Assembly: GCF_017354945.1 (NCBI RefSeq)
Contig: NZ_CP071503.1
Coordinates: 3,410,001 to 3,474,000 of the forward strand
Reading direction: 5' to 3'
DNA: 64,000 nucleotides
Source: Shewanella avicenniae
GTDB taxonomy: Bacteria > Pseudomonadota > Gammaproteobacteria > Enterobacterales > Shewanellaceae
Numbering within the stretch: the stretch's first letter is position 1; each line of letters begins with the position of its first letter. This document shows, piece after piece, positions 52,180 to 61,115 of the stretch. The notes under the pieces are model-generated. The model did not search any database, was not told the DNA's origin, and worked only from the letters and a program-made list of their open reading frames with translations. The translations under genes and the position numbers were made by a program.

Positions 52180-53610
52180 ATTTTTCGCCGTATCACGCAG
52201 TTCTGTAAGCAGTTGTTTGACGACGCTCAGACGGCCAAAAATCCCCAATCTACCCATGAAGATGGTTTGCTCAGCCTGGAGATCATTCCCCGGGACGGAC
52301 ACAACATATCTCGTCGTCAGATCAGTGAAAACGCACTCAAGGTTTTGTATCGCTTGCATAAAGCTGGTTACCAAGCCTATTTAGTCGGTGGTGGCGTGCG
52401 CGATTTGTTATTGGGGCACCAGCCAAAAGATTTTGATGTGGTCACCGATGCCACACCGGAAGATATCAAAAAACAGTTCCGCAATTGTCGCCTAGTCGGC
52501 CGTCGCTTCCGCTTGGCCCACATTATGTTTGGCCGCGAGATTATTGAGGTGGCCACTTTCCGTGGACATCACACCGAAACCAACGACAAGATTTCCAAAA
52601 CCAACGCCTCTGGCCGTTTGTTGCGCGACAACGTTTACGGCAGCATTGATGAAGATGCTCAACGCCGCGACTTTACTGTGAACGCACTGTACTACAACAT
52701 TGGCGACTACAGCATTCGTAGCTACGGCGGTGGTATTCAAGATCTGAATAATCAAACCTTACGTTTGATTGGCGATCCAGAAACCCGTTATCGCGAAGAT
52801 CCAGTGCGGATGCTACGTGCGGTGCGTTTTGCAACCAAGTTAGGCATGCGCTTAGACGAAGCAACAGCCGCGCCGATTAAATCCTTGGCACCGCTGTTAA
52901 AAGACATTCCGGCCGCTCGCATGTACGAAGAAGTGTTGAAGCTATTCTTCGCCGGTAAAGCGGTACAAAACCTGCGGATGTTGCGTGAGTATCATCTATT
53001 TGCACCACTGTTCCCGTTGGTAGAAGCGCAACTGCATGATGAGCCGAAAGGCCCAGCCATGCGCCTGCTGGCCGAAGTGATGCAAAATACCGATGCCCGC
53101 ATTGCCGAAGACAAGCCAGTGACGCCTACCTTCTTCTATGCCGCCATCTTGTGGTATCCGCTGCAAGCTCGGGCACAAGATATCGCCCTCGAAAGTGGCT
53201 TGAGCCCTTATGACGCCATGTTTGCTGCCATGGGTGATGTGTTTGAGCAGCAATGCCAAACCATCAGCATTCCACGTCGCTTCAGCGTACCTGCGCGCGA
53301 TATTTGGCAGCTGCAACAACGTTTTGAACGTTCTAAAAATGGCCGAGCCATTAAATTGCTAGAACATCCAAAATTCCGCGCCGCCTATGACTTGCTGTTA
53401 TTGCGTGCCGTGGCAGAGGGCGGAAATACGGCCGCGTTAGCCGAATGGTGGCAACAGTTTGTGGAAGCGGATGATGAGCAACGTCAACTGCTGATAAAAG
53501 GTGGTAGCAATAAATGTGGTCAACGTAATCGCAGTGCACAACAACGCCGCCGTCGTCCACCGCGTCGTAATGGCAACAAACCCGCCGATGGTAATGGGGC
53601 CGCTGAATAA
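52180..53610 (+). CDS. pcnB: Poly(A) polymerase I, apparent AUU start
   Basis: Adds poly(A) tails that mark RNA for decay. 476 residues from ATT 52180. The protein IFRRITQFCKQLF... aligns with E. coli MFTRVANFCRKVL, whose pcnB is known to use AUU. AGAGGTG (52169-52175) sits 5 bases before the ATT, and the only in-frame canonical start nearby, GTG 52156, would put that ribosome binding site inside the gene. Nucleotidyltransferase motifs VGGGVRDLLLG and KDFDVVT, the RRDFTVNAL block and the basic C-terminal tail are present. It overlaps folK by one base. Confidence 0.93.
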   Translation: MFRRITQFCKQLFDDAQTAKNPQSTHEDGLLSLEIIPRDGHNISRRQISENALKVLYRLHKAGYQAYLVGGGVRDLLLGHQPKDFDVVTDATPEDIKKQFRNCRLVGRRFRLAHIMFGREIIEVATFRGHHTETNDKISKTNASGRLLRDNVYGSIDEDAQRRDFTVNALYYNIGDYSIRSYGGGIQDLNNQTLRLIGDPETRYREDPVRMLRAVRFATKLGMRLDEATAAPIKSLAPLLKDIPAARMYEEVLKLFFAGKAVQNLRMLREYHLFAPLFPLVEAQLHDEPKGPAMRLLAEVMQNTDARIAEDKPVTPTFFYAAILWYPLQARAQDIALESGLSPYDAMFAAMGDVFEQQCQTISIPRRFSVPARDIWQLQQRFERSKNGRAIKLLEHPKFRAAYDLLLLRAVAEGGNTAALAEWWQQFVEADDEQRQLLIKGGSNKCGQRNRSAQQRRRRPPRRNGNKPADGNGAAE

Positions 53611-54098
53611 TGCCACAAGTGTTTGTCGCTCTCGGCGCTAACCTTGATCAGCCAGTAAAACAACTCGATGCCGCCAGCCAAGCACTGGCGACATTGGCTG
53701 AACCCGACAGTTATCGGATATCCAGCTATGTGCAATCCAAGCCCATGGCAGACATGGACCAACCCGATTACATCAACGCCGTTGCCACATTCACTACCGC
53801 GCTTGAACCGTTAGCGCTGCTTGATGCATTCCAAGCGATTGAGATCAGCCAAGGCCGCGAGCGCCATGAGCGTTGGGGCGCACGTACACTCGATTTAGAT
53901 TTATTGCTGTACGATGAGCTGCAATTACAGCACCCTCGCCTCACCATCCCCCATTACGACATGCAACAGCGTGCATTTGTGTTGCTGCCACTTTATGAAT
54001 TACAGCCGGATTTGATTTTGCCAGATGGTACTCAGCTTGCGGCGCTTATCACTGAAGCGATGCGCCAATCACTGCATCCTTTACAAACGCCTGTCTGA
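53610..54098 (+). CDS. folK: Hydroxymethyldihydropterin pyrophosphokinase FolK
   Basis: Folate pathway kinase. 162 residues. VALGANLDQPVKQL at the start, the family signature RWGARTLDLDLLLYD and HPRLTIPHYDMQQRAFVLLPL are diagnostic. The ATG shares its A with the pcnB TAA (TAATG), pointing to translational coupling. It is followed after 78 bases by panB; a GCCAAC/GTTGGC hairpin lies in that gap. Confidence 0.95.
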   Translation: MPQVFVALGANLDQPVKQLDAASQALATLAEPDSYRISSYVQSKPMADMDQPDYINAVATFTTALEPLALLDAFQAIEISQGRERHERWGARTLDLDLLLYDELQLQHPRLTIPHYDMQQRAFVLLPLYELQPDLILPDGTQLAALITEAMRQSLHPLQTPV

Positions 54099-54176
54099 GA
54101 TTCGACAGCGAATGATTGCGCCAACTTGATGGTTGGCATATAACACTGTTCACTCTTGCACTAGAAGATTATTTTT

Positions 54177-54971
54177 ATGTCAAAAGTCACTGCTGCAACC
54201 CTGCTGAAATTCAAGCAGGAAGGAAAAAAATTCACCTCACTGACTGCTTACGACGCCAGCTTTGCTGCTGCCTTTGATGAAGAAGGGGTTGATGCGCTGT
54301 TAGTCGGTGATTCATTAGGCATGGTGTTGCAAGGCCATGACGATACGCTGCCAGTTACCGTAGACGAAATTGTCTACCACACGCGCTGCGTACGCCGTGG
54401 TATTAAGCGTGCACTGTTGATTGCCGACATGCCATTTATGTCATACGCGACCCCAGAACAAGGCATGGAAAACGCTGCGAAACTGATGCAAGCAGGCGCC
54501 AACATGGTCAAGCTGGAAGGTGGCGAATGGATGTTGGAAACCGTGAAAAAGCTGACAGAACGCGGTATTCCTGTGTGTGCCCATATTGGCCTGACTCCGC
54601 AATTCGTGAACGTGTTTGGCGGTTTTAAAGTACAAGGCCGCGATGAAGACAACGCCAAGCGAATTCTCAACGAAGCCATCGCCTTTGAAAAAGCCGGTGC
54701 GCAACTGATTGTATTGGAATGTATTCCAGCTAAATTGGCCAAAGATATTACCGTAGCGGTGCAAATTCCGGTGATCGGTATTGGCGCGGGTAAAGATACC
54801 GATGGCCAAATTTTGGTGATGCACGATGTGCTCGGGATCTCCAGCGGCTATATTCCACGTTTTTCAAAAAATTATTTGCTGCAAACTGGGGAAATTCGCT
54901 CTGCTATTCGCGCTTATATTGAAGAAGTGCAGCAAGGTACCTTCCCTAGCGAAGAGCATATTTTTAACTGA
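54177..54971 (+). CDS. panB: Ketopantoate hydroxymethyltransferase PanB
   Basis: First committed step of pantothenate (vitamin B5) synthesis. 264 residues. [16 protein letters not shown] N-terminus, [21 protein letters not shown] (metal-binding Asp), [19 protein letters not shown] and VIGIGAG are conserved. panC follows after 20 bases. Confidence 0.96.
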   Translation: MSKVTAATLLKFKQEGKKFTSLTAYDASFAAAFDEEGVDALLVGDSLGMVLQGHDDTLPVTVDEIVYHTRCVRRGIKRALLIADMPFMSYATPEQGMENAAKLMQAGANMVKLEGGEWMLETVKKLTERGIPVCAHIGLTPQFVNVFGGFKVQGRDEDNAKRILNEAIAFEKAGAQLIVLECIPAKLAKDITVAVQIPVIGIGAGKDTDGQILVMHDVLGISSGYIPRFSKNYLLQTGEIRSAIRAYIEEVQQGTFPSEEHIFN

Positions 54972-54991
54972 TTCAGCAGGACAGGTTCATC

Positions 54992-55837
54992 ATGTTAACA
55001 ACTGCTAAAGTTGACGAGATCCGCGCCCGTATCAAAAGCTGGCGTATTCAAGGTGAAAGTGTGGCGTTTGTGCCGACCATGGGCAATCTGCACCAAGGCC
55101 ATGTCACGCTGGTGAAAGAAGCGAAGCAACGCGCCGATCATGTGGTGGTATCAATTTTTGTTAACCCACTGCAATTTGGTCAGAACGAAGATCTCGACGG
55201 CTATCCACGGACGCTGGAAGCAGACAAAGCCAAGTTGGTCGATGCCGGCTGTGAAATGCTGTTTGTGCCCACTCCAGCGATTATGTATCCCAAAGGTCTT
55301 GAGCAACAAACCTTTGTTGAAGTGCCGGGGATCTCCAACGAACTGTGTGGCGCAACCCGTCCAGGTCACTTCCGCGGCGTAGCCACTGTGGTATGTAAGC
55401 TGTTTAACATCGTCCAGCCAGATATCGCCTTGTTTGGCCGTAAGGACTATCAGCAATTACAAGTCATCCGCACTATGGTGGAAGACCTGTCGTTGCCAGT
55501 AGATGTAATTGGCGTGGATACTGTGCGTGAGGCGTCCGGCCTTGCCATGAGTAGCCGCAATGGCTATCTCACTGCTGAAGAGAAAGCAAAAGCCCCAGCG
55601 CTGAAGCAAGCGCTAGACGCCTTGGCTACCGCCATCAAGGGTGGCAGTGACATTAATGCCGCGATTGCTCAGTGCAAAGCCAGCTTAACCGCGGCAGGGT
55701 TAACCCCTGATTACATTGAAGTGCGCAACGCCCACACCTTGGCTGAGGTTCAAGCGGACGATAAAGCCCTGGTAGTACTGGCCGCCGCCTACCTAGGCAA
55801 GGCCAGACTGATCGATAACCTGCCGTTTAATCGATAA
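54992..55837 (+). CDS. panC: Pantothenate synthetase PanC
   Basis: Joins pantoate and beta-alanine with ATP. 281 residues. [15 protein letters not shown] (HIGH-like), [14 protein letters not shown] and the KMSKS-like MSSRNGYL are present. panD, which supplies beta-alanine, is not adjacent. A terminator follows. Confidence 0.96.
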   Translation: MLTTAKVDEIRARIKSWRIQGESVAFVPTMGNLHQGHVTLVKEAKQRADHVVVSIFVNPLQFGQNEDLDGYPRTLEADKAKLVDAGCEMLFVPTPAIMYPKGLEQQTFVEVPGISNELCGATRPGHFRGVATVVCKLFNIVQPDIALFGRKDYQQLQVIRTMVEDLSLPVDVIGVDTVREASGLAMSSRNGYLTAEEKAKAPALKQALDALATAIKGGSDINAAIAQCKASLTAAGLTPDYIEVRNAHTLAEVQADDKALVVLAAAYLGKARLIDNLPFNR

Positions 55838-55855
55838 CGCCGAACATCTTTGTAG

Positions 55856-55880
55856 ACGCCCAGCCACGCAGGGCGTTTTT
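55856..55880 (+). terminator. Terminator after panC
   Basis: ACGCCC / GGGCGT stem with a 9-base loop and a T run, 19 bases beyond the stop codon. Confidence 0.85.
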
Positions 55881-56010
55881 GTTTTTTATCTCGTTGAGAT
55901 TAATGTCAAAAATCTGAATCATGCCAATTATTTGACACCTTGTGTTATTGCTTTTTTACCACGATTGCGCCACATTGCATCTTTAGCAAACAATTTTCTC
56001 GGTAGGCGGC

Positions 56011-56541
56011 ATGGAAGGCCTTTTTATATATCGACTGTTTTCAATTTCTGGCCAGTTTGGATTACTTGCCAGTGCACTATTATTTGTTATCCCTTCGGCA
56101 TCAGCCGCCACCGTATACAAGTGTGAAAAACAACAAAAAGTCATCTATAGCCAACAACCATGCGAAGCTGACTACAAAGAGCACCGAGTTGATTATAAGT
56201 TTGGTGTGACCACCATTACCGATTCCGATGAAGCCAATAAAGACCCCATCCAAAAGTTGCTAGAAAATCGCAACCTGTCGCAGGAAGAGTTTATTAAACA
56301 GCTGGAGCAGGAGATTTTTCGGCTGAATCAGCAGAATAGTTATATCGATTTGGTACGTGACGCTGAGCTAAAAAAACTCGAACGCCAACATTTTTGGCAT
56401 AAAAAAGAAGAAGATAAAATCGATTATCAACAACAAGTACAGTACTTGAATAACTATTACGATGAGCAACTGCGCTACAACAACAAGAAACTGAGCTTGT
56501 TGTTGCAGCACAAAGAGCAGGCGCTCAGCAATAGTGATTAG
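56011..56541 (+). CDS. Exported DUF4124-type protein with coiled-coil tail
   Basis: 176 residues. Signal peptide (about 1-32, ending in ASA). The first 25 mature residues (TVYKCEKQQKVIYSQQPCEAD) fit the DUF4124 pattern with two cysteines likely to form a disulfide. The rest is a highly charged helix (residues 75-170) rich in Gln, Lys and Tyr. Function unknown. It ends with a 4-base overlap into the convergent yadH gene. Confidence 0.78.
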   Translation: MEGLFIYRLFSISGQFGLLASALLFVIPSASAATVYKCEKQQKVIYSQQPCEADYKEHRVDYKFGVTTITDSDEANKDPIQKLLENRNLSQEEFIKQLEQEIFRLNQQNSYIDLVRDAELKKLERQHFWHKKEEDKIDYQQQVQYLNNYYDEQLRYNNKKLSLLLQHKEQALSNSD

Positions 56542-57308
56542 CTGCGCAAGCCGATGCCGCGAGACACCAGATAGTAAGCCAATCCCCACAACGCCACACA
56601 GAAGATGCCGATCACCACTAACGATGCGGCCACACTGATATCGGCAAAGCCTAAAAAGCCGAAGCGGAATACGTTAATCATGTACACCACAGGGTTGAGC
56701 TTGGACACGCCTAACCAAAAATCTGGCAACAGCGACAGAGAATAGAACACCCCACCCAAGTACGTTAACGGAGTCAACACGAAGGTAGGGATAATACTGA
56801 TGTCGTCAAAACTCTTGGCAAATACCGCGTTAATTAAGCCACCCAAGGAAAATAACATAGAGGTAAGGAAGATGGTCAGCATCACCAAAAACGGATGTTG
56901 TGGCTGAAAATCAACAAAGAACATCGCCACTAAAGTGACAATTAAGCCCACCAATAACCCACGTGCGACACCGCCGGCAACATAGCCACCAATCATCACT
57001 AAATGTGGCACAGGCGCGACCAGAATCTCTTCCAAATTGCGCTGAAACTTGGCACTGAAGAACGACGAGGCAACGTTGGAATAGGAGTTAGTAATCACTG
57101 ACATCATGATCAGTCCCGGTGCGATAAACTCCATATAGGACACACCACCCATCTCGCCAATGCGACTGCCGACTAAATTTCCGAAGATCAAAAAATACAG
57201 CGTCATGGTAATCGCTGGCGGTAGCAGGGTTTGAATCCAAATCCGTGTAAAACGGGTGATCTCTTTGATCAGAATGCTTTTAAAGGCGATAAAGTACAAA
57301 CCTCTCAT
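56538..57308 (-). CDS. yadH: ABC transporter permease YadH
   Basis: 256 residues, as in E. coli YadH, with six membrane segments and the ABC-2 type blocks TLLPPAITMTLYFLIFGNLVG, GLIMMSVITNSYSNVASSFF and FVLTPLTYLGGVFYSL. The substrate is unknown. It overlaps yadG by 4 bases, forming one transporter operon. Confidence 0.94.
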   Translation of the reverse strand: MRGLYFIAFKSILIKEITRFTRIWIQTLLPPAITMTLYFLIFGNLVGSRIGEMGGVSYMEFIAPGLIMMSVITNSYSNVASSFFSAKFQRNLEEILVAPVPHLVMIGGYVAGGVARGLLVGLIVTLVAMFFVDFQPQHPFLVMLTIFLTSMLFSLGGLINAVFAKSFDDISIIPTFVLTPLTYLGGVFYSLSLLPDFWLGVSKLNPVVYMINVFRFGFLGFADISVAASLVVIGIFCVALWGLAYYLVSRGIGLRS

Positions 57309-58240
57309 GCCTTACCTCCTTTGGCGTTTTCTACCAATTCGACAAACAACTCTTCCAGTCGGTTAGTTTTATTGCGCATTGATAGCACTTCGATATTTTG
57401 TTCAGTCAATGCGGCAAACACCGCGTTCAACCCTTGAGCTTTAGCCACATCCACTTCAAGCGTGGTGGGGTCTAATAGGCGGCCAGTCATGCCGCCGAGC
57501 GCCGGAACCGCCTCAATCGGCTGTTCTAGGTCGAGCACGAAGGTTTCCATATCCAGCTTGGCCAGCAGCGCTTTCATGCTGGTGCACTCCACCAGCACAC
57601 CCTTGTCGATAATGCCGATATTACGACACAACATCTCTGCTTCTTCGAGATAGTGCGTCGTCAAAATGATAGTGACACCCTCTTGGTTAATCTGCTTAAG
57701 GAACTCCCACATTGAGCGGCGCAGTTCGATATCAACCCCAGCGGTCGGTTCGTCAAGGATCAGCAGTTTAGGGTTATGCATTAAGGCACGGGCAATCATC
57801 AAACGGCGCTTCATCCCGCCCGACAGTTCGCGGGCGCGGGCATTACGCTTTTGCCATAAATCCAGCTGTGATAGATACTTTTCAGCCCGTTTAAAAGCTT
57901 CGGCGCGCGGCACGCCGTAGTAACCCGCTTGGTTCACAACAATTTGGAGGGGGGTTTCAAATTGGTTGAAGTTAAACTCTTGCGGTACTAAACCAATGCA
58001 TAGCTTGGCTTGTTCGAGATGCTGATCGATGTCCAAACCAAATACGCGGACCTTGCCGCTGGTTTTGTGCACTAAGGAACTGATAATGCCGATCGATGTC
58101 GATTTACCGGCACCATTGGGGCCTAACAGGGCAAAGAAGTCACCCTCTTCCACCTGCAGGTTAATCCCTTTCACGGCTTCAACGCCGCCTTTATAGGTTT
58201 TTTTAAGGTTGTCCAGTTCCAACGCCAGACTTTTGGTCAT
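57305..58240 (-). CDS. yadG: ABC transporter ATP-binding protein YadG
   Basis: 311 residues. Walker A LLGPNGAGKSTSIG, signature LSGGMKRRL, Walker B LLILDEPTAGVD and the H-loop TTHYLEEAE. ATG 58240 (MTKSLALEL) is chosen because AGAGG lies 8 bases upstream; the open frame extends to 58267. Pairs with YadH as an exporter of unknown substrate. Confidence 0.94.
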   Translation of the reverse strand: MTKSLALELDNLKKTYKGGVEAVKGINLQVEEGDFFALLGPNGAGKSTSIGIISSLVHKTSGKVRVFGLDIDQHLEQAKLCIGLVPQEFNFNQFETPLQIVVNQAGYYGVPRAEAFKRAEKYLSQLDLWQKRNARARELSGGMKRRLMIARALMHNPKLLILDEPTAGVDIELRRSMWEFLKQINQEGVTIILTTHYLEEAEMLCRNIGIIDKGVLVECTSMKALLAKLDMETFVLDLEQPIEAVPALGGMTGRLLDPTTLEVDVAKAQGLNAVFAALTEQNIEVLSMRNKTNRLEELFVELVENAKGGKA

Positions 58241-58261
58241 GTCGTTTACCTCTGTCGAATG

Positions 58262-58288
58262 AAACAAAACTCCCGCGGAATGCGGGAG
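58262..58288 (-). terminator. Terminator after hpt
   Basis: Minus-strand CTCCCGC-ATTCC-GCGGGAG followed by TTTTGTTT, between hpt and yadG. Confidence 0.8.
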
Positions 58289-58327
58289 CCTTTTTATAAG
58301 AATGAGAATATGCCGAGATGGCTGCGG

Positions 58328-58858
58328 TTATTCTTGTGGAATCACCTTGGCGATGTAAGGCAGATTGCGATATTGCTCGGCATAGTCGATGCCATAACCT
58401 ACCACAAATTCATCTGGGATAGTGAATCCCACAAAATCGACCGGTACGTCGACTTCGCGACGATCAGGTTTATCCAGCAGCGTGCACAAGGCCAAACTTT
58501 TCGGCTCACGCAAACGCAGCATTTCACGTACTTTATTGAGCGTGTTACCTGAGTCGATCAGATCTTCCACAATCAATACATGGCGACCATCGATATCTGA
58601 CTGCACATCTTTAAGAATTTTGACGTCGCGGCTGCTGGTCATCGAGCTACCGTAGCTAGAGACTGCCATAAAATCGATCTCAACATGGCCTTTGATGCGG
58701 CGGCATAGATCAGCCATAAATACCACTGAACCTTTCAGCAGTCCAACCATCAACAGCTTGTCGCTGCCTTCATAATGCGCGTTGATTCGCGCCGCTAACT
58801 CATCCAGTTTTTGATCGATTTCTTCTGCAGAAATCATCATTTCTGTGGTGTGTTTCAT
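58328..58858 (-). CDS. hpt: Hypoxanthine phosphoribosyltransferase
   Basis: Purine salvage. 176 residues from ATG 58858 ([14 protein letters not shown]), matching the E. coli Hpt start; an ATG two codons earlier is equally in frame. PRPP motif [13 protein letters not shown], the flexible-loop [10 protein letters not shown] and [13 protein letters not shown] are conserved. It follows ubiX by 7 bases. Confidence 0.95.
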   Translation of the reverse strand: MKHTTEMMISAEEIDQKLDELAARINAHYEGSDKLLMVGLLKGSVVFMADLCRRIKGHVEIDFMAVSSYGSSMTSSRDVKILKDVQSDIDGRHVLIVEDLIDSGNTLNKVREMLRLREPKSLALCTLLDKPDRREVDVPVDFVGFTIPDEFVVGYGIDYAEQYRNLPYIAKVIPQE

Positions 58859-58865
58859 AGCCATC

Positions 58866-59495
58866 TCAGTCTTGTAAAGCCTGCTGAGGTGTGTTGTAAC
58901 CCCAACGTCCAGTTAATGAATGCGCGATGCCCAAATGATCGAGAATACGAGCGACGACGAAGTCTATCAGATCTTCGATCGATTTTGGATGGTGATAAAA
59001 GCCCGGTGCTGCCGGCATGATAACCGCGCCCATGCGGGTTAAGTTCAGCATGTGCTCTAAATGAATCGCATTAAACGGCGTTTCCCGTGGCACCAAGATC
59101 AGTTGCCCGCGCTCTTTAAGCACCACATCGGCCGCACGCTCCAGTAGATTGTTGCTCATGCCGGTCGCCACCGCCGCCAAGGTGCCCGTCGAACAAGGAC
59201 AGATCACCATCTGCTTCGGCGCCGCCGAGCCAGATGCTGGCGGCGAAAACCATTCATCTTTACCGAGCACAGTTAGCGTACCCGTGCTTGGCATAATGGC
59301 GCGCAGTTGCTCGGTGGCCTTTTCTGGCGCGGCACTGAGCTTAATATCATTCTCAGTGGCCAACACCACCCGCGCTGCGCTCGAGATCATCAAAAACACC
59401 TGATAATTCGCCGCCAATAAACACTCAAGTAGTTTCAGCCCATACGGTGCGCCCGAGGCTCCCGTCCATGCTAAACTAATGGTTTTGTTGCTCAT
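58866..59495 (-). CDS. ubiX: Flavin prenyltransferase UbiX
   Basis: Makes the prenylated FMN cofactor used by UbiD in ubiquinone synthesis. 209 residues. [15 protein letters not shown] (FMN site), [25 protein letters not shown] and [13 protein letters not shown] are conserved. It overlaps the end of mpl by 4 bases and is probably co-transcribed with mpl and hpt. Confidence 0.95.
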   Translation of the reverse strand: MSNKTISLAWTGASGAPYGLKLLECLLAANYQVFLMISSAARVVLATENDIKLSAAPEKATEQLRAIMPSTGTLTVLGKDEWFSPPASGSAAPKQMVICPCSTGTLAAVATGMSNNLLERAADVVLKERGQLILVPRETPFNAIHLEHMLNLTRMGAVIMPAAPGFYHHPKSIEDLIDFVVARILDHLGIAHSLTGRWGYNTPQQALQD

Positions 59496-60871
59496 GCGTT
59501 CTCCGCAAATTTGTGTTCAAGCGCGGCAATAATTTTGCCATGCACGCCACCAAAGCCGCCGTTACTCATCACCACAATCGCATCGCTCGGCTTGGCCTCG
59601 GCAACAACGGTATCGACCAAGCGCTCGAGTTCAGCATAGACGCTCACAGGAATTTCAGCCTGCTGCATCGCGCTTTGAATATCCCAATGCACGTTATCGG
59701 CTTGGTAGAGATAGGCAATATCAGCTTGATTCATCGAAGCCGCCAAGGTGTGCTGATGCACGCCGCGCTTCATGGTATTCGAGCGTGGTTCGAGCACCAC
59801 CAAAATCCGTTTGTCACCCATGTTGGCGCGCAGGCCATTGAGCGTGGTGGCGATTGCCGTCGGGTGGTGGGCAAAGTCATCAAACACCCGCACATCATGC
59901 ACGTTGGCCAGTAACTCTAAGCGGCGTTTCGGTGGAATAAATTTGCTCAATGCTGCAATCGCATCCGCTGGTAATACGCCCACATGGCGCGCCGCCGCAA
60001 TGGCCATAGTGGCGTTTTCCATATTGTGACGCCCCAAAAGTGACCAAGTAAGCTCACCTTGCTGTTCGCCATTGAGACTGATGGCGAAATGATGGCCATC
60101 TGCTGCCAACGGCTTAGCGTGCCAGTTCCCTTGCGCATCTTCATGACTAAAGGTTTCTTGCTCGCTCCAACACCCTTGGGCTATCACGTCGCTCACTGCT
60201 TGGCTATCGGCCGGCCAAATCACTCGGCCTGATTGCGGCACTAAGCGCATCAAGTGATGAAACTGCTTTTGAATCGCGGCCAGATTGTCAAAGATATCGG
60301 CATGGTCAAACTCAAGGTTGTTGATCACCAAGGTGCGCGGCTGATAGTGAACAAACTTAGAGCGCTTATCAAAAAAGGCGCTGTCATATTCATCGGCTTC
60401 GACCACAAAAAAGGGTGAGTCACCAAGGCGAGCAGACACACCAAAGTTCAGCGGAATACCACCAATTAAGAAGCCTGGCTGATAGCCACAATCTTCGAGA
60501 ATCCACGCTAACATGCTGGCCGTTGAGGTTTTACCGTGAGTGCCCGAAACCGCTAACACCCAGCGTTCTGGCAGAATATGATCATGAAGGAATTGTGGCC
60601 CGGAGGTATAACGCATGCCCTGCTCTAGCACGGCTTCGACACAAGGATTACCCCGGCTCATGGCATTGCCAATCACCACTAAATCTGGCGCTGGTTCGAG
60701 CTGCGCCGGATCAAAACCTTGAATCAAGGCAATACCTTGCTGTTCAAGTTGGGTGCTCATTGGGGGATAAACGTTTGCGTCAGAGCCGGTGACCTTGTGG
60801 CCCATGGCGCGCGCTAACAACGCTAACCCGCCCATAAAGGTGCCGCAGATACCAAGAATGTGAACGTGCAT
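59492..60871 (-). CDS. mpl: UDP-MurNAc:tripeptide ligase Mpl
   Basis: Murein recycling ligase that reattaches the L-Ala-D-Glu-meso-DAP peptide to UDP-MurNAc. 459 residues. [17 protein letters not shown] start, ATP loop [12 protein letters not shown] and [13 protein letters not shown] match the Mpl branch of the Mur ligases. First gene of the mpl-ubiX-hpt unit. Confidence 0.95.
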   Translation of the reverse strand: MHVHILGICGTFMGGLALLARAMGHKVTGSDANVYPPMSTQLEQQGIALIQGFDPAQLEPAPDLVVIGNAMSRGNPCVEAVLEQGMRYTSGPQFLHDHILPERWVLAVSGTHGKTSTASMLAWILEDCGYQPGFLIGGIPLNFGVSARLGDSPFFVVEADEYDSAFFDKRSKFVHYQPRTLVINNLEFDHADIFDNLAAIQKQFHHLMRLVPQSGRVIWPADSQAVSDVIAQGCWSEQETFSHEDAQGNWHAKPLAADGHHFAISLNGEQQGELTWSLLGRHNMENATMAIAAARHVGVLPADAIAALSKFIPPKRRLELLANVHDVRVFDDFAHHPTAIATTLNGLRANMGDKRILVVLEPRSNTMKRGVHQHTLAASMNQADIAYLYQADNVHWDIQSAMQQAEIPVSVYAELERLVDTVVAEAKPSDAIVVMSNGGFGGVHGKIIAALEHKFAENA

Positions 60872-60974
60872 GCATAATTCCTGCTGAAAAGTCTGAGGCT
60901 TATTCTAACGATCCCGCTTGAGCTTGTCAGTGAATGGCAGCTGTCATGGGCGGATAAATTATAAATAGAAGTAA

Positions 60975-60990
60975 AAACATCTAGACGGCT
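60975..60990 (+). promoter_or_regulatory. Tandem MetJ operator before metT
   Basis: Boxes AAACATCT and AGACGGCT match AGACGTCT at 6 and 7 positions, ending 3 bases before the -35 hexamer. A third, weaker box (AGAAGTAA, 5/8) adjoins upstream. The motif matches those before metR and btuB, including the trailing TAAA. Confidence 0.75.
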
Positions 60991-60993
60991 AAA

Positions 60994-61022
60994 TTGACAA
61001 AAAAGGTGCTTTTTTTTATGCT
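60994..61022 (+). promoter_or_regulatory. metT promoter
   Basis: Consensus TTGACA (60994-60999), a 17-base spacer and TATGCT (61017-61022). Confidence 0.75.
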
Positions 61023-61079
61023 GGCGCAACATTGGCGAGTGCTGTTTATCTGTACGCCGCCACACGAATGATAACCCCC

Positions 61080-61097
61080 ATCAGGTGAGCACCTGAT
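61080..61097 (+). repeat. Perfect hairpin in the metT leader
   Basis: ATCAGGTG-AG-CACCTGAT, 8-base perfect arms, ending 18 bases before the TTG start. No T run follows, so it is not a terminator. It could affect translation or mRNA stability. Confidence 0.6.
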
Positions 61098-61115
61098 CAT
61101 AAAAGAGATTCCGTT

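Noticed and set aside
61080..61097. metT leader hairpin as a terminator or SAM riboswitch
   Set aside because: No T run follows, and none of the conserved cores of SAM riboswitch classes is present.
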